Source: an uncultured Woeseiaceae bacterium (GTDB taxonomy: Bacteria > Pseudomonadota > Gammaproteobacteria > Steroidobacterales > Woeseiaceae). From it: 42,358 nucleotides of DNA. Of this stretch, positions 21,721 through 30,990 are shown in pieces. The notes beneath the pieces are model-generated. The model made no database searches and was not told the origin of the DNA. It was given only the letters and a program-made list of their open reading frames with translations. A program made the position numbers and the translations under genes. Position 1 is the first letter of the stretch. Every line of letters begins with the position of its first letter. Location: the NCBI GenBank assembly GCA_902517795.1, contig CABYDR010000009.1, positions 1 to 42,358 on the forward strand, written 5' to 3'.

Positions 21721-21918
21721 ATGCAAAAACTTTTTCTAATTATTGGAGGAATATTTTTATTGGTAGGTATTTTTTTTCCATTTTTTAAAAAATTGCCATT
21801 TGGAAGATTACCTGGTGATATTTTTATTCAAACAGAAAAATATTCATTCGCTTTTCCAATAATTACATGCATACTGTTCAGCATAATTCTGTCAATCATC
21901 TTTAACATCTTTCGGTAG
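21721..21918 (+). CDS. DUF2905 family membrane protein
   Basis: 65 residues with two hydrophobic helices (about 3-23 and 44-63) joined by K-L-P-F-G-R-L-P-G-D-I-F-I-Q, which is the DUF2905 hallmark. Tiny inner-membrane protein of unknown function found in many proteobacteria. 13 bp after the nucleotidyltransferase gene. Confidence 0.85.
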   Translation: MQKLFLIIGGIFLLVGIFFPFFKKLPFGRLPGDIFIQTEKYSFAFPIITCILFSIILSIIFNIFR

Positions 21919-21961
21919 CAAAAAAGTTTAATTAAAATAATATTCGTTTAATGAATGCAGT

Positions 21962-21967
21962 TATAAT
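21962..21967 (+). promoter_or_regulatory. Candidate -10 element of the VOC gene
   Basis: TATAAT lies 31 bases before the ATG at 21999 and is followed by AAGGGG, a good ribosome site about 7 bases before the start. No clear -35 element is seen at the right spacing, so this is tentative. Confidence 0.35.
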
Positions 21968-21998
21968 CGGATAATTCAAGAATATTAAGGGGTATACA

Positions 21999-22379
21999 AT
22001 GAATGGAAAATTAGTTGGTTATGTTAGTGTTGGAACCAATGACTTAGAGAGAGCAAAAGGTTTCTATAATGAACTTTTTGAGGACTTGAATGTGAATGGT
22101 TTTAGTCCTGGGCCTCGAGGATATTTTTATCAAATTGAGGGAGGTCAATCTGCCTTTGCAGTGATCAAACCTGAAAATGGAAATGACGCAACTGTTGGTA
22201 ATGGCGTGATGGTCTCTTTTCCAATGGATTCAAAAGAACAGGTAGACTCAATGCATGCCAAAGCTATGTCTATTGGCGGTTCTGATGAAGGTGCACCAGG
22301 TCAACGAATGGATACATTCTATGGCGCTTATGCAAGAGATTTGGATGGCAATAAATTATGCTTCTATTTCTTGGGTTAA
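21999..22379 (+). CDS. VOC family (glyoxalase/bleomycin-resistance-like) protein
   Basis: 126 residues with two beta-alpha-beta-beta-beta modules: V-G-Y-V-S-V-G-T-N-D-L-E-R-A-K-G-F-Y at the start, and the closing Y-A-R-D-L-D-G-N-K-L-C-F-Y. A metal ligand of the E-x-Y type is replaced by other residues in places, so enzymatic activity is uncertain. Soluble. Convergent with acdS. Confidence 0.85.
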   Translation: MNGKLVGYVSVGTNDLERAKGFYNELFEDLNVNGFSPGPRGYFYQIEGGQSAFAVIKPENGNDATVGNGVMVSFPMDSKEQVDSMHAKAMSIGGSDEGAPGQRMDTFYGAYARDLDGNKLCFYFLG

Positions 22380-22398
22380 AAGAAAAAAATTACTGCAA

Positions 22399-23406
22399 TT
22401 AACTGTAAATTTTATGATAACCATTAATGGCAGGGACGCCACCAAGGTGGGCATAGAGAATATTTGAGCCTTCTGGAAAAAAACCTTTTCTTACCAAATC
22501 AATTAATCCTTGCATGGATTTTCCTTCGTAAACAGGGTCCGTAATCATGCCCTCGAGTTTTGCGCATAGGCTAATGGCATCATTTGTTTCATTAGAAGGA
22601 ACGCCATATTCAGGATATGCATAATCTTCAATTAGGACAATATCGTCATTTGTGAGTTGTTTGTTAAGTTTAATTATCTCAGCAGTATTTTGTGTAATTT
22701 TTAAAACTTGCGCCCTTGTCTGTTTAGGTGTGCAGGAGGCATCAATGCCAATAACTTTTTGTTGGCGATCATCGATTGAAAAACCTACCGCCATACCAGC
22801 ATGAGTAGAGCCAGTTACAGTACAAACAATAATGTAATCAAAAGTTATTCCCATTTTATTTTCTTGCATTCTTACTTCTTCTGCAAAACCTACATAACCC
22901 AAACCCCCATATTTATGTTCAGAGGCTCCTGCTGGAATCGGGTATGGTTTTCCGCCGTTCTTTTTGACTCGATCAATTGCTCTTTTCCAACTTTCTCGAA
23001 TTCCAATATCAAATCCCTCATCAACCAATTCTGTCTTTGCCCCCATAAGTCGACTCATAAGAATATTTCCAACCTTATCGTAAACAGGATCTTCAAAAGG
23101 AACCCAGCTTTCTTGTACCAAATGACATTTCATGCCAATTTTTGCGGCTACCGCAGCAACTTGTCTTGTATGGTTTGATTGCACCCCTCCTATTGAAACA
23201 AGAGTATCAGCTCCAGAAGCGATAGCATCGGGAATAATATATTCAAGTTTTCTTATTTTATTTCCACCGCATGCCAGTCCTGAGTTGCAGTCTTCCCTTT
23301 TAGCAAAAATATTTACTTTATTTCCCAAGTGAGCACTCAAATTGCCCAATTTTTCGATTGGTGTTGGTCCAAAAGTCAGAGGATATCGATCAAAGTCATT
23401 TAGCAT
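22399..23406 (-). CDS. acdS: 1-aminocyclopropane-1-carboxylate deaminase
   Basis: 335 residues from ATG 23406, supported by GGAG about nine bases upstream and by the family start ([16 protein letters not shown]). ATG 23427 would add seven residues. A PLP enzyme of the tryptophan synthase-beta fold: [18 protein letters not shown] has the Schiff-base lysine. [20 protein letters not shown] and Y-A-H-L-G-G-V-P-A are kept. The Tyr-Glu pair and Leu before Gly-Gly are those I associate with true ACC deaminases rather than D-cysteine desulfhydrases. Product: 2-oxobutyrate and ammonia. Unexpected in an open-ocean type genome; D-amino-acid substrates are an alternative. Confidence 0.9.
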   Translation of the reverse strand: MLNDFDRYPLTFGPTPIEKLGNLSAHLGNKVNIFAKREDCNSGLACGGNKIRKLEYIIPDAIASGADTLVSIGGVQSNHTRQVAAVAAKIGMKCHLVQESWVPFEDPVYDKVGNILMSRLMGAKTELVDEGFDIGIRESWKRAIDRVKKNGGKPYPIPAGASEHKYGGLGYVGFAEEVRMQENKMGITFDYIIVCTVTGSTHAGMAVGFSIDDRQQKVIGIDASCTPKQTRAQVLKITQNTAEIIKLNKQLTNDDIVLIEDYAYPEYGVPSNETNDAISLCAKLEGMITDPVYEGKSMQGLIDLVRKGFFPEGSNILYAHLGGVPAINGYHKIYS

Positions 23407-23532
23407 CCCGTATTTTCTCCGTTTCATAAACTTTCTTTTTTAAATGTTAGCAGTCCAATTGCTAAACCGCGAAGATTAAGTATATGTTATTCTGTAACCG
23501 ACAAAAATAAAGTGATTTAATTAAAATTACAC

Positions 23533-24717
23533 ATGGCAGAAAATAACAAAAAAAATAATCATTATAAAATTTCTGATAATGATGCTGGATTTGAGATTTC
23601 AGATGAATTTGAACGTTTTAATCAAATAAACGATATATTTTCTCGTGCCTTTTGGGATAATTCTGTTCGAAATGATCTCAGCGATGCTTTCTTTGAAAGT
23701 CATCGTGTTCAACCTAATTCTAAGAAAGCCTCAGGTTTTAAACAAAAAGACTTTGCTCTCAGGAATGCCGCTTGGGCGGTCTCTGATACTTTTTCAGATA
23801 GAAGTGCGCATACAGGAAAGAGGGAGGGATTCCAATCCTGGATGGAAAATGATGCTTTGATTGCTAATGAAAAATTAGCTATTGATGATATTGGAAAATT
23901 TTCAAATGAGCTCAAGCAAATTGCTAAGCTGTTTGGAGCTGATCTCGTAGGTTTCATTCCAATTGATGAGCGATGGCATTATTCAAAAAAAGTAAATACG
24001 ATTAAATTTGAACCTGTAAGCAACAAGTTACCAGGAAATTTTTCATCTGTGATAGTCATGGGACATGCGATGGATAAGGATTTAGTTGATACATATCCCT
24101 CAGCATTGGCAAGTTCTGCCGCTGGACTTGAATACTCGCGAGAGGCAGCCATAGTAACCCAAATGACAACCTATATCCGATCTTTAGGTTATGAGGCGCT
24201 AGGCTCCATGAATGATACTGCTTTGGCTATTCCATATGCTATACAGGCAGGACTGGGCGAATACGGAAGAAATCAGATGGTAATAACACCTGAATTTGGT
24301 CCTCGAGTTAGATTTTCAAAAATCTTTACAAACCTTCCCCTGAAATACGATAAGCCAAGTCATCACAGGATAACTGAGTATTGCAGTAACTGCACAAAAT
24401 GTGCTGATGCCTGTCCACCAAGAGCCCTTCCAAAAGGTCCGCCATCATATGAGGTAATAAATAAATCAACCATCAAGGGAATTAAAAAATGGTCCGCCAA
24501 CTGTGAAAAATGTTTTGATTACTGGACGAAATTAAAAACAGATTGTGCAATTTGCATGAGAGTTTGTCCGTTTAATCGAGATTTTAATACATTCAGTGGT
24601 AAGGTCTTTTGGAAATTAGCAACTAGTTTTTTGCAACCTATCGCCCTTTGGTGGGAAAAAAAACAAGGATTATCCAAAAGGCTTAATCCAAGTACCTGGT
24701 GGCAAATGCAACGATAA
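23533..24717 (+). CDS. Reductive dehalogenase-like corrinoid/Fe-S protein, cytosolic
   Basis: 394 residues. A central region with A-G-L-G-E-Y-G-R-N-Q-M-V-I-T-P-E-F-G-P-R-V-R (about 239-260) matches the conserved core of RdhA reductive dehalogenases, related to epoxyqueuosine reductase. The ferredoxin-like part has Cys284-x2-Cys287-x2-Cys290-x3-Cys294-Pro and a second set around Cys324/327 and Cys338/341/345-Pro. There is no twin-arginine signal, unlike respiratory RdhA, so it should act in the cytoplasm. Substrate unknown. First gene of the long operon; the acylase starts 17 bp after it. Confidence 0.8.
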   Translation: MAENNKKNNHYKISDNDAGFEISDEFERFNQINDIFSRAFWDNSVRNDLSDAFFESHRVQPNSKKASGFKQKDFALRNAAWAVSDTFSDRSAHTGKREGFQSWMENDALIANEKLAIDDIGKFSNELKQIAKLFGADLVGFIPIDERWHYSKKVNTIKFEPVSNKLPGNFSSVIVMGHAMDKDLVDTYPSALASSAAGLEYSREAAIVTQMTTYIRSLGYEALGSMNDTALAIPYAIQAGLGEYGRNQMVITPEFGPRVRFSKIFTNLPLKYDKPSHHRITEYCSNCTKCADACPPRALPKGPPSYEVINKSTIKGIKKWSANCEKCFDYWTKLKTDCAICMRVCPFNRDFNTFSGKVFWKLATSFLQPIALWWEKKQGLSKRLNPSTWWQMQR

Positions 24718-24734
24718 TTGAGTTTCCAGTGATT

Positions 24735-26846
24735 ATGCTAAAAAAATTTAGATTGCTTGTATTTTTTTCAATAGCCATTTCGAATAACGTTCTTCTTGCA
24801 GAAGAGAATAACATTTATGAGTCCAGCGGCTATCAGGCAAAAATTACCAGAGATAAATGGGGAGTACCTCACATATTTGGGAAAAGAGATGAGGACGCAG
24901 CCTTTGGTCTGGCGTATGCACACGCTGATGATGATATAAAAAATATTGCTGAGAATATGGTTTTGTATCGAGCTCAATCTGGTTTAGATCGGGGTTTTGA
25001 GGGTGTGGCGGCAGACTATTTAATCAAGGCCTTGGATTTTGACAGTCTGATTAATAAAAATTATGAATCAGATCTCAGCATAGAAGTCAGGAAGGTAATT
25101 GAAGGATATGCAGCGGGTTTAAACTATTGGAATGAGGTCAATGACAAGAACAAATATAAATCAATTTTTCCAGTATCTTCCAAGGACATTGTGACTGGCT
25201 TTGTTATTCAAAATTTATTATTTTCGGGTGTGGTTTCCGAGATACAAAGATTACAAGAAGGCAGAACAAAATTTAATCAAGAAAATCCATCCCAATCATA
25301 TTTATTAAGACAATATCAAAATATCTTAGGATCTAATGCAATTGCGATTGGACCAAATAAGACAGACGATGGAAGCACCAGATTAATCATCAATTCTCAT
25401 CAACCACTGGAAGGGCCTGTTGCATGGTATGAGGCACATATTCGAAGTGATGAGGGATGGAATATGATGGGCGGAACATTTCCTGGGGCCCCATTTATAT
25501 TTGTTGGCTTCAATGAAAATATTGGCTGGGGATTGACAGTAAATAAACCAGATTTAACTGATGTTTATCAATTGGAGATAAATCCACAAAACAAGGATCA
25601 GTATTTACTTGATGGCCAATGGACAAATTTTACAAAAAAGAAGATTGCCTTACCAATTAAATTATTTGGACCGATAAGGTGGACATTTAAGAGAGAAGTC
25701 AAAGAATCACTTCATGGGCTAGTAATTGAAAATGATCAAGGTGTCTTTGCAGTCAGATTCACTGGCATGAATGAGATTAGACAAGTTGAACAATGGTATC
25801 GCATGAATAAATCAAGCAACATGGATCAATGGCTCTCTGCTATGAATATAAGGGCGATCGCTTCGTTTAATGCGATTTTTGCTGATAAGGATAAAAATAT
25901 TCTTTTTTTGCATAATGGGGCAATACCAAAAAGAAAGAAGAATGTAGATTGGTCAGGAAAAATTGATGGTACTGACAGTCAATTGATTTGGAGCGAAATA
26001 GAGCCATTCGATTCTTTACCGCTCATAATTAACCCAGAAGCTGGTTGGCTGGCAAGCACCAATCAAGATCCATTTAAAGTTACTAGTGTTGCAAGTAATT
26101 TAAAGAGGGATGATTATTCATACACGCTGGGTCTTCAGACACGAATGACTAACAGGGCATATCGTGTTCTAGAAATGCTGGAAGACAAGGAAAAGATTTC
26201 TAAGGATGATTTATTAAAAATAAAATTTGATAATCAATATTCAAAGCAGTCACGATCATATAAATACATACAACCTATTTTTAAAATGCAATTTGAAAGC
26301 AAAATTTTAAAAGATGCTCAAAAGGTGTTATTGAATTGGGACTTACACACAGATTTAAATAACAGGGGTGCGGCTCTGGGGGTGTGCATTTTAAGTCATG
26401 AGTGGTTAGCCGAACAAGAAAGCCGAAAACCTCCAGAGGTAATGCCAATTTTTCAAGAATGTGCCGATGAGCTTAGGAAAAATTTTAACCGACTCGACCC
26501 TAAGTGGTCAGAGATAAATTTTTTAATTCGAGGAACAAATAAAATCCCTGTGCAGGGTGGACCAGATACAATGAGAGCAATTTATGGTGAAACTCAAAAA
26601 GACTCAACGTTAAAGGCTGTTGCTGGAGACGGTCTAATTGCATATGTAGAATGGGATATTAATGGTGAACTTATTACAGAAAGCGTACATCAATATGGGA
26701 GTGCAACCCAAGATGAAGATTCTATGCATTATTCAGATCAAATTAATCTATTTTCCGAAGAAAGATTAAAAATGACATTCTTCGAATTAGACCAACTCAA
26801 AATTAACATATCCTCACAGAGTGAGATCCCATTAAATGTTCGATAA
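24735..26846 (+). CDS. Penicillin acylase / AHL-acylase family Ntn hydrolase, secreted
   Basis: 703 residues from ATG 24735, just after the previous stop and giving a proper signal peptide (hydrophobic about 5-18, cleavage near L-L-A). The alpha part begins I-T-R-D-K-W-G-V-P-H-I-F-G. The linker and self-cleavage site is I-L-G-S-N-A-I-A-I-G-P, whose Ser would be the N-terminal nucleophile of the beta chain. N-S-H-Q-P-L-E and N-K-P-D-L-T-D-V-Y fit the PvdQ/QuiP-type acylases. It should hydrolyse an amide in the periplasm (N-acyl homoserine lactone, acyl-amino acid or similar). Overlaps the next gene by 11 bp. Confidence 0.85.
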   Translation: MLKKFRLLVFFSIAISNNVLLAEENNIYESSGYQAKITRDKWGVPHIFGKRDEDAAFGLAYAHADDDIKNIAENMVLYRAQSGLDRGFEGVAADYLIKALDFDSLINKNYESDLSIEVRKVIEGYAAGLNYWNEVNDKNKYKSIFPVSSKDIVTGFVIQNLLFSGVVSEIQRLQEGRTKFNQENPSQSYLLRQYQNILGSNAIAIGPNKTDDGSTRLIINSHQPLEGPVAWYEAHIRSDEGWNMMGGTFPGAPFIFVGFNENIGWGLTVNKPDLTDVYQLEINPQNKDQYLLDGQWTNFTKKKIALPIKLFGPIRWTFKREVKESLHGLVIENDQGVFAVRFTGMNEIRQVEQWYRMNKSSNMDQWLSAMNIRAIASFNAIFADKDKNILFLHNGAIPKRKKNVDWSGKIDGTDSQLIWSEIEPFDSLPLIINPEAGWLASTNQDPFKVTSVASNLKRDDYSYTLGLQTRMTNRAYRVLEMLEDKEKISKDDLLKIKFDNQYSKQSRSYKYIQPIFKMQFESKILKDAQKVLLNWDLHTDLNNRGAALGVCILSHEWLAEQESRKPPEVMPIFQECADELRKNFNRLDPKWSEINFLIRGTNKIPVQGGPDTMRAIYGETQKDSTLKAVAGDGLIAYVEWDINGELITESVHQYGSATQDEDSMHYSDQINLFSEERLKMTFFELDQLKINISSQSEIPLNVR

Positions 26847-28635
26847 ACACATACAATATACGCTCTTATTTGTTATTACTTCTCTACTGGCTGGGTGTGC
26901 GACAAATAAAAGCCTTGAAATTAGATTCTCAAATCAGAGTGCGTATAGAAGTATTTCAGGAGGAGAATTAATAGGATATGTCCATGAAAACAGGGCTCAT
27001 GCTTGGCTGGGGGTTCCCTACGCCAAGCCTCCAATCGGAGATTTAAGGTGGAAAGCACCAAGACCAAAATCTTCATGGGAAGGTGTTTTAAATGCAACTG
27101 AATTTGGCTCTCCCTGCACACAAATCGGCTCAACATTTGGAGACCCAGAAGCAAAAGTTGGCTCTGTTCATGGTTCAGAGGATTGCCTTTATTTGAATAT
27201 ATTTGCTCCACTTAATATTGGTGAGAATGAGAAGCTTCCAGTGATGTTATGGATACATGGAGGTTCCAATACCATTGGCACCTCAAAGTTATATGATCCA
27301 AGTGTACTGGCATCTACCCAAAGAGTTATTGTTGTCACTCTAAACTATCGCCTTGGAATATTTGGATGGTTTTATCATCCTAGTATTAAAAATCTATCAG
27401 AAAGTCCGGAGGATGGATCAGGAAATTATGGCACTCTTGATCAAATTCAATCTTTAAAATGGATTAGACAAAATATCTCTCACTTTGGGGGAGATAAGGA
27501 CAACATAACTATTTTTGGAGAGTCAGCTGGCGGCCATAATGTTTATACATTGTTATTTTCGCCTTTGGCAGATGGTCTTTTTCACAAAGCTATCTCACAA
27601 AGTGGCAGCACGAAAACACTGTCGATCAATCAGGCAGTAAGTATTAATGATTCAGTCAAAAACAATTCTAATGGCACAAGCTCAAAAGAGATATTAAATC
27701 AATTAATTATTGCTGAGGGATTGGCTAGAGACAGAAACAGTGCAATTGAAATGCAAAATACTATGCAAGATCATGAGGTAGTGAATTTTCTTCGTAATCA
27801 ATCAAAAGAACAAATCATCAGTACATACTATAACAATCTTGATAATAAAGATTATATGCATAAGGTCATTAATGATGGTTATGTCGTTCCTACAGAGGGG
27901 ATGAACTTTACCTCTAATAAATTAATTAATGTACCTATAATAATGGGTACCAACAGAGATGAGATGAAATTGTTTTTGGCATTTGATCCTGAGTTCACGT
28001 CACAACACTTCTCGTTAACCTTTATTAAAGATCAAGATTTTTATGATATTTCATCAGAATATGGGTCAGAGGGATGGAAAGTTGCTGCAGTCGATAAACC
28101 AGCTTCAGAATTAGCTTTAAATGGTAACGACAAAGTGTTTGGATACCGATTCGACTGGGATGAAGAGCCAAAAGTATTTTTGATGGATTTTTCTAGGATA
28201 TTGGGGGCGGCTCATGCTATTGAGATTCCATTTATAATGGGAAGCCTAGAGCTTGGCGGACTTGAAGATTATATGTTTGATGAAGAAAATATAGATGAAG
28301 CTAAAAAATTGTCATTAGCCATGATGTCTTATTGGTCAGAGTTTGCCTACAACGGCGATCCAGGTTCTGGAAGGAATGGAGAATTGAAAAAATGGGAACC
28401 ATGGAGCAGCCTGGCCAATTCAAGTAAATTTCTAATTATCGACACCCCTAATGACGGAGGCTTAAGAATGGAAAAACAAGCATTATCTTATGAAAGTTTG
28501 TTAGAAAAGCTTTTGCTGGATGATCGCATTCCTAATGATTCAATCAGATGCATGATGTTAGATAAAGCAATAGACGCTGATTGGGAAATAGATAAATCCA
28601 TATTAAAAAGTGGTTTATGCGATGGAATGAATTAA
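26836..28635 (+). CDS. Type B carboxylesterase, lipoprotein
   Basis: 599 residues. The N-terminus has a lipobox L-L-A-G-C, so the enzyme is probably membrane-anchored. Typical type B features: A-W-L-G-V-P-Y-A-K-P-P-I-G-D-L-R-W, E-D-C-L-Y-L-N-I, the oxyanion W-I-H-G-G-S, and the nucleophile elbow G-E-S-A-G-G. The Glu (about N-R-D-E) and His (A-A-H-A-I-E-I-P-F) of the triad are present. It probably cleaves extracellular or periplasmic esters. It starts inside the end of the acylase gene, so translation is likely coupled. Confidence 0.9.
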   Translation: MFDKHIQYTLLFVITSLLAGCATNKSLEIRFSNQSAYRSISGGELIGYVHENRAHAWLGVPYAKPPIGDLRWKAPRPKSSWEGVLNATEFGSPCTQIGSTFGDPEAKVGSVHGSEDCLYLNIFAPLNIGENEKLPVMLWIHGGSNTIGTSKLYDPSVLASTQRVIVVTLNYRLGIFGWFYHPSIKNLSESPEDGSGNYGTLDQIQSLKWIRQNISHFGGDKDNITIFGESAGGHNVYTLLFSPLADGLFHKAISQSGSTKTLSINQAVSINDSVKNNSNGTSSKEILNQLIIAEGLARDRNSAIEMQNTMQDHEVVNFLRNQSKEQIISTYYNNLDNKDYMHKVINDGYVVPTEGMNFTSNKLINVPIIMGTNRDEMKLFLAFDPEFTSQHFSLTFIKDQDFYDISSEYGSEGWKVAAVDKPASELALNGNDKVFGYRFDWDEEPKVFLMDFSRILGAAHAIEIPFIMGSLELGGLEDYMFDEENIDEAKKLSLAMMSYWSEFAYNGDPGSGRNGELKKWEPWSSLANSSKFLIIDTPNDGGLRMEKQALSYESLLEKLLLDDRIPNDSIRCMMLDKAIDADWEIDKSILKSGLCDGMN

Positions 28636-28652
28636 GTGAAAATCTAAGATCA

Positions 28653-29591
28653 ATGAAAGTATATGATAAAAAAAATGTTGCTTTATCCTTGCAATATGAG
28701 TTATTGATTGAAGCCTTAAGAAAAGCTTTCAGTTCAAAAATATCTGCACCAGAGAGAGTTCAGCATACCATTAAAAATAAAAACGGCAGTGATGCAACTT
28801 TACTCTTGATGCCCGCTTGGAAAATTGGCAAACACATAGGCATTAAGATAGTGTCAGTTTTTCCTGAAAACACCATCCAAAATATGAGCGCCGTGCACGC
28901 TAATTATTTTTTAATGGATGCCAATGATGGGAGCCCGATCGCTGTAATAGATGGATCTGAACTTACTCTGAGAAGAACAGCTTGTGCATCAGCACTGGCT
29001 GCTGATTATTTAATCAATAAAAATGCGAATACCTTGCTCATGATAGGAACAGGCAATCTTGCACCACATTTAATTAAGGCACATTGTGTAGTCAGAGATT
29101 ATTCAAAAATCTTAATTTGGGGTAGAAATAAAGAGAAAGCAGAAAAATTGGCTCACTCACTAGATATCAAGGGCAAAGAAATTATGGTAATGAATGATTT
29201 AAAAGAGGCATTAAATGTTGCCGATGTAATTTCTTGTGCTACGCTGAGTGAAAGACCATTAATAATGGGTGATTGGATCAAACCTGGTCAACATTTGGAT
29301 CTAGTGGGTGCGTTCACGCCTGATATGGCTGAAGTGGACAGTCAAACAATCGCCATGTCAAAGGTCGTGGTTGATACATATGAGGGAGCGTTATCAGAAT
29401 CTGGAGAACTCATTACTGCATTAAAAGAGGGCTATATAAAGAAAAAACACATACTTTCTGATTTGAGAGAGTTGGTTCTGGAAGAAAAAAATATCCGTAA
29501 TCATTTAAATGATATTACATTATTCAAATCTGTAGGAACCGCGCTCGAAGATTTGGCAGCAGCTGAATTAGTCATTGAAAAAAATTTATAG
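28653..29591 (+). CDS. Ornithine cyclodeaminase / mu-crystallin family protein
   Basis: 312 residues from ATG 28653, which fits the family start (M-K-V-Y-D) and avoids overlap with the esterase; ATG 28617 is possible. N-terminal substrate half with T-L-L-L-M-P-A-W and G-I-K-I-V-S-V-F-P, then a Rossmann NAD(P) domain beginning M-I-G-T-G-N-L-A-P-H-L. G-S-E-L-T-L-R-R-T-A-C-A-S-A-L is the conserved catalytic-lysine-neighbour region. Members are cyclodeaminases, ketimine reductases or amino-acid dehydrogenases; which one is not clear. Confidence 0.85.
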   Translation: MKVYDKKNVALSLQYELLIEALRKAFSSKISAPERVQHTIKNKNGSDATLLLMPAWKIGKHIGIKIVSVFPENTIQNMSAVHANYFLMDANDGSPIAVIDGSELTLRRTACASALAADYLINKNANTLLMIGTGNLAPHLIKAHCVVRDYSKILIWGRNKEKAEKLAHSLDIKGKEIMVMNDLKEALNVADVISCATLSERPLIMGDWIKPGQHLDLVGAFTPDMAEVDSQTIAMSKVVVDTYEGALSESGELITALKEGYIKKKHILSDLRELVLEEKNIRNHLNDITLFKSVGTALEDLAAAELVIEKNL

Positions 29592-29600
29592 GAGAACTGA

Positions 29601-30980
29601 ATGGAGTTGAAACAAGCAAAATTAGAATGGTCTTCCAGATTCATTTTTATCATGGCTTGTGTTGGAGGTGCTGTCGGTCTTGGTAACATTTGGATGTTTC
29701 CCTACAAAGCTGGCTCTAATGGCGGCGGTGCATTCGTATTAATCTATATTGCGGCAGTGATTATTCTTGCTTTACCCGTTTGCATTGCTGAGTTAATGAT
29801 AGGAAGAAGAGGCGGCGGCGGACCGCCTAATGCGATTGCTAAAGTTGCACAAGAATCGGGTCAAACAAAAAATTGGCGATGGATGGGAGTAATTCTTGCA
29901 GGTGTTGGTGCAGTATTTGCATTATCATTTTACTCTGTAGTTGGAGCATGGACAGTTGCATTTGCAGTGAAGACTGCTTCGGGTCAAATGGCGAATATGC
30001 AACCTGAACAGATTAAAACAACATTTAATTTGCTAAATAACAATACCACTGAACTTTATTTTTGGTTTTGTATCTTTATTGGATTGACAGTGTATATTTC
30101 TTCTAGAGGGCTGCATAAAGGTCTTGAGCAGGCTGTAAGATTGATGATGCCAGCACTGTTTTTTATGCTTGTCATTATGGTGATATACGCAGCAATAAAA
30201 GGTGATTTTTCATCCGCTCTAAGATTTTTATTCAATCCAGACTTTAGCAAGCTCACGCCTCAAGTCATACTAACTGCTTTTGGGCAAGCTTTCTTTTCAG
30301 TGAGTGTTGGATTAACAAATCTGGTTGCTTACGGCGCCTATCTAAGAAAAGATGTAAATATCTCAAGAGATGCTTCAATTATTGTGGGGGCTGATAGCTT
30401 AGTTGCAATACTCGCTGGATTGGCTGTATTTCCAATAATATTTGCGAATAATATAGAACCCAGCTCAGGTCCTGGATTGGTCTTTCAAGCACTGCCTATC
30501 GCCTTTTCACAGACTGCCGGCGGGTTGATATTTGGAGCTCTATTTTTTGTATTGCTATTTTTTGCTGCATTAACTTCATCAATAGCAATGATAGAAGCGC
30601 CCGTATCATGGCTTTGTGATGAAACTCGACTCTCTAGACGAATGTCTGCAATAACAGTTGGTTTTGTTGGTTTTCTTCTTGGATCTTTGGCGGCCTTATC
30701 ATTTAATGTGCTTTCTGATATCAGACCAATTGGCGGTATAGATATTTTAAGTGATAAAGGTTTTTTTGATCTATTTGCCTTCATTGCGAGTGATGTAATT
30801 ATGCCTCTTGGAGGTTTAATGATTGCGGTTTTCTCAGGATGGGTAGTTAAAAGAAGGTTCAGCCTAGAAGAACTCTTTGAAGGAAAAGAAAACAGTTTTT
30901 ATAAAACTTGGCTATTCTTGGTTCGTTATGTTGTTCCAGTACTGTTGATCTTACTTTTCTATCAAATCATTAGTGCATAA
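29601..30980 (+). CDS. Neurotransmitter:sodium symporter (NSS) family transporter
   Basis: 459 residues with about eleven or twelve membrane helices. Helix 1 carries the NSS signature G-G-A-V-G-L-G-N-I-W-M-F-P-Y-K-A-G-S-N-G-G-G-A-F, where Na+ and substrate bind in LeuT-type transporters. GGAG lies about seven bases before the ATG. Bacterial homologs take up amino acids, including tryptophan (TnaT). The location just upstream of tryptophan-degrading genes suggests an aromatic amino acid as substrate (inference). Confidence 0.93.
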   Translation: MELKQAKLEWSSRFIFIMACVGGAVGLGNIWMFPYKAGSNGGGAFVLIYIAAVIILALPVCIAELMIGRRGGGGPPNAIAKVAQESGQTKNWRWMGVILAGVGAVFALSFYSVVGAWTVAFAVKTASGQMANMQPEQIKTTFNLLNNNTTELYFWFCIFIGLTVYISSRGLHKGLEQAVRLMMPALFFMLVIMVIYAAIKGDFSSALRFLFNPDFSKLTPQVILTAFGQAFFSVSVGLTNLVAYGAYLRKDVNISRDASIIVGADSLVAILAGLAVFPIIFANNIEPSSGPGLVFQALPIAFSQTAGGLIFGALFFVLLFFAALTSSIAMIEAPVSWLCDETRLSRRMSAITVGFVGFLLGSLAALSFNVLSDIRPIGGIDILSDKGFFDLFAFIASDVIMPLGGLMIAVFSGWVVKRRFSLEELFEGKENSFYKTWLFLVRYVVPVLLILLFYQIISA

Positions 30981-30990
30981 ATCATCACTT

